From Purpureocillium takamizusanense (Eukaryota > Ascomycota > Sordariomycetes > Hypocreales > Ophiocordycipitaceae), in contig NC_063073.1 in the NCBI RefSeq assembly GCF_022605165.1, positions 248,001 to 312,000 of the forward strand: 64,000 nucleotides of DNA, given 5' to 3'. A model generated the notes under the pieces. The model ran no database searches. It was not told the DNA's origin and saw only the letters and a program-made list of their open reading frames with translations. Shown piece after piece: positions 35,055 to 45,772 of the stretch. Position numbers and translations under genes: made by a program. Positions within the stretch are counted from its first letter, which is position 1, and the number at the start of each line of letters is the position of its first letter.

Positions 35055-36240
35055 GCCCGTCTTAAACCTATCGTCGCCTCCTATGGCCTGGCATCTTCCC
35101 ACTCTCTGGCGGAGACGTGTGGGCTGCATCGAAATGGACGCATGTTGGTTGGGAAGTAATCGTCACGCCATGATAGGTCGTAATATGAACCTATCTAGGC
35201 GCTTCCCACCTGGCCGCAGCAGCCATTTTTACGATATTGCATCGCCATTGCAGTACGGTATCATGAAATATAGTGAGAAGACAACTGGGCCAGCTGTCGC
35301 CACTGTTGGTCCGGCACGTGGTTGGAAGGGTATCATCGACCTTGTTCGTTCCGCTCCCTGCAAGTGAGTTGATGCAGGGCACCGCGCTTGAGATCCGCTA
35401 GGTGATCCGAACTGCCTAAGCATGCCAATTCCCAATGTCATATCGCCTGAAACATGCACTTTGACCTAGGAGTAACTCAGGTCTCCTTCAGCAACCAACA
35501 TATGTTGCTCAAAATTTGGCAGTAAAGAAAGGGCTTACAGGTTGCACCCTGTCCAGCTTCGCCATGTCTTTGAAATAATATATAAGACGGAAACTTATCC
35601 CACAGTACGAGTCTTTAGGATCGTATTAACTCCTGTTTTCCGGTATCTTGGTTACATACAAAGCCTGCTCATTCAGATCGAATCCGAGCCGCCCATTGCC
35701 GATCCTCGCGTGGGGTTAGGAGGAGCGGAGAGAATCTGAGCCCCCGTCGACAATGCGTAGGAGGCGATGTTAGGGATACCGTACAGGGCGATGTGATAAA
35801 CGCTGAGCTATCTAATAGGATCGTTTGGAATGTCTCTTGCGGTGCGGCGAGTGGCTGTTGATTCAAAAAATCGTGTTCGATGGTACTGATGTTTCTGCAT
35901 GGTCCCATCCTCCTGACACGCAGGGTGGAACATGTCACTTGAAGCGGGTGAACATCAAGCCGGAAGACGGTACAGCTTACACTCCTGGATGTCGTGGTTC
36001 AGCCTTGCGCCTCACCCGTCCCTGTTAGATTCTTGCCAAAACGGGCGGTCAGTGCAACGCTCCATTTTCCAGTTAACGGTAGCCAGGCTGTCAGGCTGTC
36101 ACGCGGCTGTCAGTCGATATTGGTGTAATATAGGGGTCCGCCCACGGAAGGTCCCCTCATCTGAACAGCAGCAACCATGCTAGTATTATTTTCTTTCTTG
36201 GGTTTACATACCGGCTAAAGGACCAGGAGGCTCATCAAGC
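35055..36240. other. Intergenic region, nothing supported
   Basis: Short frames only. Around 35570-35680 the DNA is AT-richer with degraded-looking sequence. Confidence 0.5.
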
Positions 36241-37415
36241 ATGGGCACCGTCGTGTCACTGACGGTGGACCGGGTTTCGGGCCTCATCGCATTAGGCAAT
36301 TGGATTGGTACGTATCTACAAAGACAACTTGTCGCTAAACCAGAACATGAGGCTAATCAATATGCACCACAACCAACGTGCTTCAAGTTACGTTTACTGC
36401 ACCATTTCTCTTGGGCATTCTTTTGGTGAACCATCTAGATGGAACATTATCTGCTGCAAGCTGGTAAGATCCTGAAAGGGCATAGGCGCACATCCGGACG
36501 GTGTATAGTGTTGATCTCCGTTCAGGTCTGTGCTAGCACGGCAGCTGCATTCCAGTGACTGGCCATCGCTGCTCCGATCGAAATCCGTTGCAAGCAAGAA
36601 AGTTGATCGGAGAGTGTCTGTCGTGGCCTATCTCAACTTGGCCATGACCATTTTCGGCATCATCTCCGGCGTTGTCTCCGTTGGTGGTCACTACGGCTGA
36701 AACCCAATCCGTACGACTCCTAGAGTAATAGTATGGTGGTGCATAGCGACCGCCTGCAGGGCAAATGGCTCAATATCCCAGACATCATTCTCAATAATAA
36801 CGGGAGCTTGTTTTTCAACGGTACCTTTTAAGACAAACCCCGGGAAGACTTCCCGTATTTGTACGGCGCGGGTCTGTTCGGAGAACTGATATATCGATGC
36901 ACCGGAAGCCATAACGGTACTAACGTCTAATGTGCGTAATTATTCGGAACTCCTAGGAGAATCGACGGAGGGCCTCCCCTGCTTCAGGATCCAGGTTCAA
37001 AGTAGAGCGTTCCTCTTCACATATGTGCTGGAGCTGTCAAGGCGTCGGTTAAGATCGTCTCTTTCTTCATGAACGGGTCAACCCCTTCGTTGGATTCTCT
37101 GTTCGCAAGAGACATCAAAGAGAAGCAATACAAAAGCGCCGAGACATATCCGCTTTGGGCCGTGGAGGACGAGACACATCTGGGAAGTGAGGGCGCATCT
37201 CCAGCACGGCTGTGGGGCATTGTCAAAATACCTTGGCCGGTGTTCCGGGTTACAACTTCACCAAGGTACCTTCATTCTACCTCCCTTACAGCTGGAGTCC
37301 TTCCGGCTGGGACACTCGAGCCGGCCCGCGGGATATCCTTGCGGGCTCGGCGGTGCCATATGCGAGGTTAATGGAAGTGTTGGGTACCGTTTTTAGCGGC
37401 ACTACACGAATATAA
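36241..37415 (+). pseudogene. Broken coding region of unknown family
   Basis: Several protein-like pieces on the plus strand lie in order but in different frames and are cut by stops. At 36241 a hydrophobic start (VSLTVDRVSGLIALGNWIG) is followed by GTACGT. At about 36610-36705 there is a Gly-rich hydrophobic piece (AMTIFGIISGVVSVGG). At 36735-36830 there is a polar piece ending in a stop. At 37069-37210 SLDSLFARDIKEKQYKSAET leads to WAVEDETHLG, and at 37212-37415 the frame changes to GVPGYNFTKVPSFYLPYSW and finally LMEVLGTVFSG. The switch near 37210-37250, with no room for an intron, points to a small deletion. I do not recognise the family. It may be a decayed gene or one with several unrecognised introns. 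Confidence 0.4.
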
Positions 37416-37530
37416 TTGATCTCTATAATAGTCTCCTCCCCGATCTCGCTCCTTGGATAATTAGCGTTTAATAGATATCATCGATATGACTTAAGCTATA
37501 TAGATAGGTATAGAGAGCGGTAGGACTAGA
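37410..37530. repeat. AT-rich degraded segment
   Basis: Rich in TATAAT, TAGATAT and TAAGCTATATAGATAG, directly after the broken coding region. It resembles RIP-affected relics elsewhere in the window. Confidence 0.45.
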
Positions 37531-37776
37531 ATATATAGCCGGGTATAAGGGGGAGGCGCCTCGTCTTTACATGCCTCCTCCTTTCCTCTCCGCGCGACTG
37601 TTCAAGACGATATACTAGTATATGGACAGGCAGTATGGCTCACAATACAGACACACACCAAAATCTACACAATTCCCAGTGACCAAAAGCGACATGAGCT
37701 TTAGGCTCCCGGACGTCCAATAATTATAGGTTATAGGTTATAGGTACCGAGGGAGGTACATTGCACGCGAGGCTAC

Positions 37777-39583
37777 CTATGCCTTAACCAGTGTCGAACG
37801 CAGGCCCGTGTTCGACACGCTCTTGACGACCCCATCCTGCGATACCTCAAAGTCGAATTCATCCACCGGGAAGCTTCCGTAGCGTGAACTGTCCACCGCG
37901 AGCCAGTTGCTGCACGCCTCACTGGGCTTCGACGGCGTCGGGCTACTGGCTCCGACCGTTTCCTGTGCAACCCGCCATCGTCCATGTTCGATGGGATAGA
38001 TGCGCGCGTCCAGTTCGCAAGGCTCGATCCCCTTCTGGTCTGCCAACGCCGCGAGAATGGACTTACCTGCCAGTGTCCATGACTTGATCCTCAGGCCGGG
38101 CCCACTATCCACGACGAGTTCTAGGCTTGACGAGTTTCCGTTCCCGACGTACCGCCCAGCGTAGGCCTTCTCAGCCTGTCCCCTCGCCAGCGCATCCGCG
38201 GCATGCACCACCGCTTCAGTCACGACATCCAGCAAGTTCATACTCGGGTTGCTCGCCTCTTCCGCCGCCACCATGATGGTTCCGCCGATTTCGTAGTCAG
38301 GGATGAGGAAGATGTACGACGTCCATCCGGGCATAGATCCGGACTTTGTGTATACGTCGATGGGCCGGTTATCCGGTGTGAGGTGTGCGAGTCGGAAGAT
38401 CTCCCAGGGAGCGCCGACGTGCATGGCGTATGAGCCGGCGAAGGCCGCCGGTTTGAGCCACATCCGGGTGCGCGCGGGAGAGAGGAGCGTGCTGTTGAGG
38501 ATGGCACGAGTGTAGGATGTGAGGTTCCGAGGTGTGGAGAAGAGGCCGGCGGTGCTATATGTCGTCAGAATCTACAACGCAATAATGGGTGAGCAAGACG
38601 GGATCCTCAAGACGCACTAGTTGAAGTTGCCGATGTCGAGGGCAAAAAAATTGGCCCCGACTCCCGCCGGGATGATGCCCCGCGACAGGTCCGGCACCTG
38701 GAACCCCGTAGCCGAGAGGCCCAGCGGACCAATGATACTATCGTGCAGGATCCTGTCAAAAGGTTTGCCTGTTATGTTCTCCATAGCCCAACCGAGAAGC
38801 ATGTAGGCTTGGTTCGAGTAGGCGGCCTTGTCGCCGGGCAGGACAGTGAACTGATCCCTTTTGAGGACCTCAAGCATTTCTTGTAGAAGTCAGAACGGCA
38901 AAGCCGCGTATCGTGACACATACGGGGCTTACTTGAGCGGGAGCACATAGGCATAAAGAGGTTGTCACAAGTCGGCACATCCTTAGGGTCAGGCTTTGGG
39001 AAGCCGACCTTCTCTAGCTCGTTCCCGCGGTTGATGAACTCGTCGAAGGCGAATCCTAAAGCTGTCAGACACAGAGCCTCACCACTATCCCATCCATGGA
39101 CTCAATACCGTTTTTTGGCACGCCTGCCATCTGGCTCGCCAACATCCGCAGAGTCACCTCTTTGTATGGCTCATACCCCTTGAGCTCCGGCACGTACTCC
39201 CCAATCAGCGTGTCTAGCTTGTGCGGCGCATTCAGCAGTAGCGCCAACACGTTGAACGTTTTCGTTACGCTCATGACGCGGTACACCGTATCCGAGTCGA
39301 CCTTTGTAACGCCCGTCGCATTCCTCACAGACGCAGTGTGGTGGTACTCGAACAATGTTGCGTCCACTGATGTCAGCTGCACGGAAAAAGATGTCGAGAC
39401 GTTCCACTTGGTTGCCGGGGCCTTGAGCATGGCCTCGATTTTGGAGAAGAGCCCGGACGGGTCGAACCTGGCCGGATACTTGGGTGGAGGAAGAACTGGG
39501 CCTGCGGGAGGACAGTGTCCTCCGATGGCTGTCGCAGCAACACAAGAAGCTCCTACGAGCGCGAGAAGAGCGTTGATGACCAT
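37777..39583 (-). CDS. Secreted beta-lactamase-fold serine hydrolase
   Basis: Four exons: 39583-39109, 39055-38933, 38879-38618 and 38554-37777, giving 545 residues. Introns of 53, 53 and 63 bases have donors GTATTG, GTAAGC and GTGCGT, and CTGAC branch sites; all joins keep frame. An N-terminal signal peptide (MVINALLALVGASCVAATA) indicates secretion. Catalytic motifs of the class C beta-lactamase/penicillin-binding fold are visible: SVTK (Ser105, Lys108), YSN (Tyr220, Asn222) and KSG (Lys357). A C-terminal domain of about 150 residues (AYAGRYVGNGNSSSLELVV...) is the lipocalin-like strand region that follows the catalytic domain in many fungal members. These enzymes hydrolyse esters or amides; some work in polyketide pathways, others are uncharacterised. 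No polyketide synthase is nearby. Substrate unknown. Confidence 0.88.
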
Positions 39584-41672
39584 CCTTACAGTATGAAAGC
39601 TGTTGTTCAATAACTTATTTGACGGTCTTAGTGCTCTTTCCCTTTTCTACGATGGCTGTACGTCTCTCGCGCTGGCTTAAGTAGTGTTGCTAACGGGGCA
39701 GTGCTGTTAGGAATGACAATGCGAACGCGTGTCGTCAAATTCAAGCTTGACGTGTACGACATTCAAACGGAACAAGATGATTAGCAACGTCACGGGCGAA
39801 GGCCGCCTGGCTGCGTTCTTCTCGATGTTTACTACCGACAGCCGGGGCCACTAAGTTAGTTCCGGGGCTGGGAGTGACATGGCCGCGTTATACTCCCAGT
39901 TGAGCTGAAGCTGCTGCCCACCGAGTGCGCAGCATGATAGTGGCGCCAGCCGCGCGAACTCAAGGGTATATGGGCATGAACCGTACTCTACTTCGTATTG
40001 TCCCGCCGTTCAAATACTGCGCGACTGCCCGAACGGGGTGACAGTCGATGGCAGACTTCGTTGGACGCGTAAGACGGGTCAAGTTCACCGGGGCCGTTCA
40101 CCTGGAGGCTCGGTTTGTCGTAGCTGAGCCACCACCCTTACGGATGTGCGTGCGCAATGTGAGGAATACCTTGGCGCCTTCTGAAGACAAGCCATGTGAG
40201 ATGGAGTTGCTCCGTGACAATGGAAGCCCGGAATGGGCCGATATCGTCTGGCCCTTGGGTTCTTTGGAGTGGGGATCCCGAGGCATCACAAGAGCCACTG
40301 CCCACAAGGCTGTGGGCTGTGGAACCAAAGGGTGATCGACGCCTGACTAGTTACCGTAGTTATAACCACATGAGATTCGGCACTGCCCCGCTTTTCAAGT
40401 CAAGCCCTAAGGGATTCATTGGCTCAACTGTCCTATGCCTTCTTTGAGGTAACTAAGTGCCTGCTATGAACCCTGACCTCCCGTAGTGGGGTAGTGCCGA
40501 ATTTCATGAGTTTATACGGTATGTTGGCGTGAAGCCGCCGAATGGACCAAGCGATGAAGCCCACGGGGTACCATACGCAAGTCCCCATTTTCTGCCGTAG
40601 CGTCAAGTTACCGCCGTCACACATTATTGTGACGACAGCCGAGAGCAAGAAATCTTGCATTTGGAGCTGATGGCGCCGCTGTTCTGTGTCTATGTACTTG
40701 TCTGGCCCTTCCTGGCCCTCTGCTTTTATATGATGGTAGTCACTCGTGTGCGTTGGTTGGAGCACTGGGAATGGGCTGCTCAGAAGGCTTTGGGGGACTT
40801 GAGTAGTGGGTTATTATTGTTATTGTATTTTCCGTTCAGCGGCCCAGGTCCCTTTACATAGGGCGCAGGACTTGCTGGGCTAGTGGGTGCATCGAGACAC
40901 TCAAGGCAGGCTGCGAAGCGCAGTCGACGTGCTTCGAGAAACTAAGTTATACGACTGGTGGGATTCTACTCTCTCGATATAGGGCGGCGATAGGCGTCGT
41001 GCTCTAGACTCGCAGGACGGCGCGTATCGAGTTATGGAGCGACCTCTTTATCCTCCGTAACAGCTATTAAATCCCGGAGGGACCTTCCTTTATGGGGAGC
41101 CTTCGTCCTCGTCCATTCGGTGCAACCTCGCGGTTGTGACGCATCCTTGACATGGAACGCTATATCCCGCCACTTTTGTGGCATCAATCCAGCATTGCCG
41201 CGCCCGTCCGGCAGTGACTGAGCCGGCGGCCAGTCAACTGCCCAGCACTACTAGTTACTCCGTACCTGCAGTACCGTTGTGCCGGCATCTGCGCCACCAT
41301 GCGCGGATCTGGCGGCCTCATGCCAGCCCCATAGGGCTTAAGGTCGGGTACAAATACGCCGGAACCGAGCCGTTGCTGATTGTCATGATTACGTATGACC
41401 CTACCTCCGGGTGGGCACCGCAATCCTCAACGCTCTAACGGCGTCCCGGCCAAACGGTGAGGGCTTGTCTTTCTCCGCCGGTCAATAGAGATGAAACTCT
41501 TGAACTTGCTGCTGCTGTCCACAACTGCTTGTGAGTCCGCTTGAGGTTGTTCGGTTTTAACTTTGGCCTATGAGCGGGGAGCATCGCCTGATTCACAACC
41601 GCCATCAGTCGCGGAATATCTCTTATTACTCTCACACCCACCACAGGAGACTGGTCAACAAACTCGGAAACT
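39584..41672. other. 2.1 kb intergenic region with a palindromic element
   Basis: No gene supported. It contains the inverted repeat described separately at 40356-40530, and a more degraded stretch at about 40930-41080. The right end is the promoter side of the second Zn2Cys6 gene. Confidence 0.5.
40368..40510. repeat. Inverted repeat, possible MITE relic
   Basis: Arms 40368-40391 and 40486-40510 are reverse complements over 24 bases with four differences, three of them transitions. Weaker similarity extends outward to CCGTA...ATAA on both sides (about 40354 and 40520). The interval between arms is about 95 bases and non-coding. Transition-type mismatches fit RIP or methylation decay. No clear target-site duplication is visible. 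Confidence 0.5.
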
Positions 41673-43705
41673 ATGCCGCCTAAAACGCAACAATTCTCAG
41701 CTGCTGAGCCGTCCAGTTTTGCGAGGAAACCTAACAAGAGAACAACCATTCCCCCAAAGGCGCCCCCATGCCATACTTGTCGTCGCCAAAGGCTACGGTG
41801 TGATGGAGCAAAGCCTGGCTGCAACAAGTGCGTCGCAAGAGGCGTGAAATGTCTGGGGTACGGCGCCCAGCCATTTCTCTGGGTCCAGCCCAAATCGTTG
41901 GACGCACCAGAGCGAGTCGACCTGGGGAATCAAGGTACAATTGGCGGACGGACAGTCGAACAACCCAGGAAACAAGGTCGGCCGAGACTGGTGTTGATGT
42001 CTAACCCCGAGGAGCGCAATGATGATCGTCTATCCTTGCCACCTCGGCCATCCCAGCAGCCATCGCAGTGGGTTATTGCGCGGGGCCCGAACGGGGGGCA
42101 ACGACCCGGGGCAGACCGAGCAGGCTTTCCTAAACCCCGTGTCGGACTCGATCCGCTCGACTACGAGAACCACAGGCTCATGCTCGATTGCCTCGACTAC
42201 TTCAACAACTTTATCTGCCCCGACATGGTGCTGCTCGACACAGCGGCAAATCCGCACCGGTTACCACTCCAGTACTGGCGATACATCCCGGATATGAGTT
42301 TGGACATAATCATAGCCGCATCACTCACCCACCAGGCTATTAGATCTCAGGTCCATGAGCTCTCTCTTGAGACGGACAGGATCGGTCTTGTGCCTATCAA
42401 GAGGCACCGAATGGGCTCGTTCAACGGCCCTTCTCTGCCTCTCATATACAAACATTTCCAACGTATCCTGAAAGCCCTTAATCAGGAGCTCAGCGAGCCG
42501 GAGTCACGCTACGGGGACTTGGCGCTTACCGTTGTCATCACACTCATGCGTGTAGAGGTAGGCAGCTCACCCCATCTGTCGACATGTGTTGACCCCAGCT
42601 AGATCCAGCAATCCGCGTTCGGCGCTTGGCCTACCCACTTGGAAGCCGCCCGAGCAATCATTGCCCATCGGGGAGGTTTCAGCCAGCTGGCAACAAATTG
42701 CGACATGTATAGTCGCATCGACTTGGTCAATTTCATGCTGTCTGTTGAGCCCTTCCCCAGACACGCCCCAATCACTGACCTTGTAGGGTTGACATCATGA
42801 ACTCTGTCATGACGCCCTCGCCCCAGATGGACGACCGGACAGCAGACCAAACCGAATATATATCTCATCTCTTCACCGTCTACAGGAACGGCAAGGACTG
42901 TGACTTTCCCTGCCCGGCCAGGCTGCTGGAGGCCATCATTCATATAAACAATGCCCGAGCACTGAGTCGTGAGGGTGGCCACGACACTGCGCTTGACGAC
43001 CTTTCCGGACAGATCGTCGCCAACGTCTTGTCTTTCGACGCCACTGACTGGACGAAGCAGCACGTTCGAGAGTTGCTGTCTCCGAACATATCCGTGGCCT
43101 CGTCCCCGTCCTCGGACGGCACCGCCCGGGAAAGTTCTGACGAGCAACTTCAGGTCGAGGAGCGTGATGCAGCTGACCGACTGCTCGATGCTGCCGTCGA
43201 ATCTGTCCAGGATATGTGCATAGATCTTATAAAGGCGATTCAGTACTCTGTATTGCTCTATTGCATCCGCACATTGCACATAGACCGAGCTAGCTCAAGC
43301 GGCATCGTCGCACACCCAGCTTCCGTTTCTGTCTCTGACGACATGACAACTGATGTTCAGTTTGCGCACAAGTCTGCGCTCGACATGCTACTCGCTGCGC
43401 TGCACAGGCTGTGGGATCTCGACGAGACAAAGGTCAAGCACTGGTGTGGGAAGCTGTCATTTTGGCCACTCTTTATTGCCGGCATGGAGATGGATCCCGG
43501 ACCGCACACCAAGGCAGACAGGGACTTTATCTGCGACTCGCTGAGGAAGCTTGTCTATTACTTGGGAGTCTTGGGCCCTTTGGATGCGGTCTCAGTGCTG
43601 CAGCTCATCTGGCGCAAGACAACGTTGGACGGCCACTCGGTTCAGCAGTATTCTTGGGACCAAAGGTTGCTCATGCCCGGACTTGGCGGGCTCTATTTCT
43701 TCTGA
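41673..43705 (+). CDS. Zn2Cys6 transcription factor (fungal_trans_2-like)
   Basis: Exons 41673-42557, 42603-42739 and 42787-43705, 646 residues. Introns are only 45 and 47 bases (GTAGGC...CTAG and GTCTGT...CTGAC...GTAG). Without splicing, the first intron contains an in-frame TAG. Cys33, 36, 43, 50, 53 and 60 form a C-x2-C-x6-C-x6-C-x2-C-x6-C zinc cluster, preceded by a basic stretch (KPNKRTTIPPK). The linker contains an AT-hook-like KQGRPRLV. The rest is helical: ENHRLMLDCLDYFNNF, then LQYWRYIPDMSLDIIIAASL and WPTHLEAARAIIAHRGG, ending in GLGGLYFF, a common end for this subfamily. It is nuclear. Its place beside the secreted hydrolase and the acetyltransferase suggests local regulation, but nothing proves it. 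Confidence 0.87.
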
Positions 43706-44234
43706 TCTCCCGTTGGTACGTTGCCCAACTGGTACGATTGTACTCAAAGCTGAACGCACATCACCAGGCGCGACACGATGACACACTACGTAGAATCCAT
43801 CACCTCGAAATGCTTACGCATGTCGTTTCTCCAGTCCTCAATGCGTTTAGACAGGCAGACTCACTGAGCGGCGCTGCGGCAGCTTCGGGATACCTGCAGA
43901 ACCATAGATTGCCAGCGGAGAAAAGGAACATGCTTGATGAAATATCTATACCTGGTCCATTGGCTGTCTCGGACGTGTAAATGCAGCTTGGTGGTGAGAT
44001 GAATCTGGCCAGCCGTGCCCGCAACAACACCAGCTTCCTCCTCTCCGTCCTTGGCTGCCGTAGCTGGGCCAGCGCCATCATCACCGCCGCTTTTTATAGA
44101 GCCAATTGCAACTGGTACAGCTGCTCGCCCACGTACAAACAATACAGGAGACTGCCTTCCGGCGCCCCGTTAGATACCGCGGCTGGCTCTCGTCGCCTGG
44201 CGTCCAGCATCAAATGGCAAACGAACCTAACCTC
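43706..44234. other. Intergenic region after the second zinc-cluster gene
   Basis: A 90-codon open stretch continues in another frame (to 43980: ISRWYVAQLVRLYSKLNAHH and on), with no start or acceptor that would join it to the gene. Most likely it is non-coding 3' sequence or an old gene tail. Confidence 0.4.
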
Positions 44235-45089
44235 CTACCCCCTGTTGCGATGCGTGCTCAGCCACTCCACGGCAAAGGCGACCGCCTCGGGCATGGAAAA
44301 CAGCTTGCACTCGGCCGCGCCCACCATGCCGCTCGCCACGCCGCCGCCGCCGCCGCCGCCGCTCTCCTCAAAGTGCTGCCCCAGCTCGGCAAAGTCGTCG
44401 CTGTCGATGGGCACGTCGTGCACCGTCACCCACTCGCGCCGCGTCTGCCCGCCCGGGCCGTCCTCGACCAGCGCGGCAAACGAATTCTCGACGGGCGTGT
44501 ATGGGTTGCGGTACTCGGCGAGGTGAAACGACGTGCAGCGGTCGAAGCCGCACCCGAGCAGCAGGACGCGCGCGCCGAGCCGCTCCAGCGCCGCCAGGGG
44601 GCTCTCCTGGCCGAGGCGGCACTCCAGCGCGGCGGGCCCCTCGGTGACGATGTCGTCGGCGCGGGCGCCCACGGCGGCGAAGCTCGTCTGCGGGTGGGCG
44701 CTGCGGCGGGCGCCGGGCCAGTTGCGCAGCGTCTCGGCGACGACGCCCATCATGCGCGACGGCGCGGTGCGCGGGTCGAAGGCGGGCGTCGCGTCGCGGA
44801 TGGGCTGCCACCAGTCGCGCGGGACGGGGGGGTCGCACCACTCGGCCGGGTCCGAGTTGTCGCCCGTATGCGTCGGCGCGGCGAGCGTCCCGCCCGGGCC
44901 GAGCACCTCGAGCAGCGCCCGGACGACGGCCGGCGCGCCGCCGACGACGAAGCCCATGGCGCTGAGCGACGAGTGGAGCAGCACCGTGTCGCCGGCTTGG
45001 AGGCCGAGCCGCCCGAGGTCCTCGACGAGCGAGGCCTGCGTGCAGAGCGGGCCCTTGGGCGTCTTGCACCGGGGCTCCAAGTTCTTCAT
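44235..45089 (-). CDS. AAC(3)-type aminoglycoside N3-acetyltransferase family protein
   Basis: Single exon, 284 residues from the ATG at 45087-45089. The Antibiotic_NAT family is recognisable from VLLHSSLSAMGFVVGGAPAV, then VLGPGGTLAAPTHTGD, DPRTAPSRMMGVVAETLR, the catalytic-site region RRSAHPQTSFAAVG, and VLLLGCGFDRCTSFHLAEYR, ending with VTVHDVPIDSDDFAELGQHF. Family members transfer acetyl from acetyl-CoA to the 3-amino group of 2-deoxystreptamine antibiotics or to unrelated amines. The length is normal (260-290). A poly-Gly insertion of eight residues lies near residue 249. Codons are extremely GC-rich and there is no intron, compatible with an origin by transfer from bacteria, but fungal homologues are known. 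The natural substrate in a fungus is unlikely to be a clinical aminoglycoside. Confidence 0.9.
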   Translation of the reverse strand: MKNLEPRCKTPKGPLCTQASLVEDLGRLGLQAGDTVLLHSSLSAMGFVVGGAPAVVRALLEVLGPGGTLAAPTHTGDNSDPAEWCDPPVPRDWWQPIRDATPAFDPRTAPSRMMGVVAETLRNWPGARRSAHPQTSFAAVGARADDIVTEGPAALECRLGQESPLAALERLGARVLLLGCGFDRCTSFHLAEYRNPYTPVENSFAALVEDGPGGQTRREWVTVHDVPIDSDDFAELGQHFEESGGGGGGGVASGMVGAAECKLFSMPEAVAFAVEWLSTHRNRG

Positions 45090-45183
45090 GGCTGGAGGAT
45101 GCGTTGCCGACGTGACGGGGGGTGGGTTTCATTGCAGCGAGTGCGTCTAATAAGTGGCCGACTTGCGTGGATGACGGTCTGTG

Positions 45184-45192
45184 TATTTATTC
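45184..45192 (-). promoter_or_regulatory. TATA-like site of the acetyltransferase gene
   Basis: AATAAATAC on the minus strand about 95 bases upstream of the ATG at 45089. Confidence 0.4.
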
Positions 45193-45459
45193 TTCGCCCC
45201 TTCGTTATCGCGAGCCCGCCCTCGCGCAATGCAGTCGATGCCGCCGGCAAGCAGACTTCCCCGGCTGACTCATAATCGACTTATCATCATCGTCACACCG
45301 AGCAGCGAACCGACCGAGTTTGCGCATTTCTATGCCGCAAAGCGCGCTTGCTTCTCTGCCGTGCTGCTGCCCTCGTATAAGGCGGGGCGGTTCCGAGCAA
45401 CGACGCCCCCCAGCCAGTCCGGGCGAACGCCCTCGCGTCTACAGTCCGTGTACGTCCCG

Positions 45460-45690
45460 CTTGACTCTATAAAAGTTATAGATTTAGCTCTAATAGAGTC
45501 GCGCGAGCTAACTACGTACTATATAGATTCTTTTATATATAGGTAAATTATTAGATATATCGTTTAGGTCGCGCGATAACTAATTGCGTAACCTTTTAGG
45601 GCGGTTTGCCTTAGGTATTTATGTACGTTATTACTTAATTAGCTCGCGCGACCCTACCGGAGCTAATAAATCCGCAACTTCTATAGAGTC
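45460..45690. repeat. AT-rich block, probable RIP-degraded repeat relic
   Basis: Sequence dominated by TATAGA, TTAGCTC, AATAGAGTCGCGCG and TATATAGATTC-like strings, with isolated CGCG islands. It lies between the acetyltransferase promoter and the HAD gene. This patchwork is characteristic of mutated transposon remains in Hypocreales-type genomes (general knowledge). Segments such as TATAGAGTCG recur within it. Confidence 0.5.
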
Positions 45691-45772
45691 GGCGGTGACT
45701 TTGCATGTCGTGACCTTCTTCCAGTTCCACCAAGGACCGCTAGGGGAAGCCAAGCCCGACACCGCCATCGCC

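Noticed and set aside
35660..35700. tRNA-like T-loop string (GATCGAATCC)
   Set aside because: No matching acceptor stem, anticodon arm or A/B box spacing around it.
43731..43980. Extra C-terminal exon for the second zinc-cluster gene
   Set aside because: The gene already ends in a typical GLGGLYFF terminus and no donor before its stop joins to this stretch in frame.
44106..45275. 389-codon frame antisense to the acetyltransferase
   Set aside because: Arg/Ala/Gly-rich shadow frame; the opposite strand carries clear family motifs.
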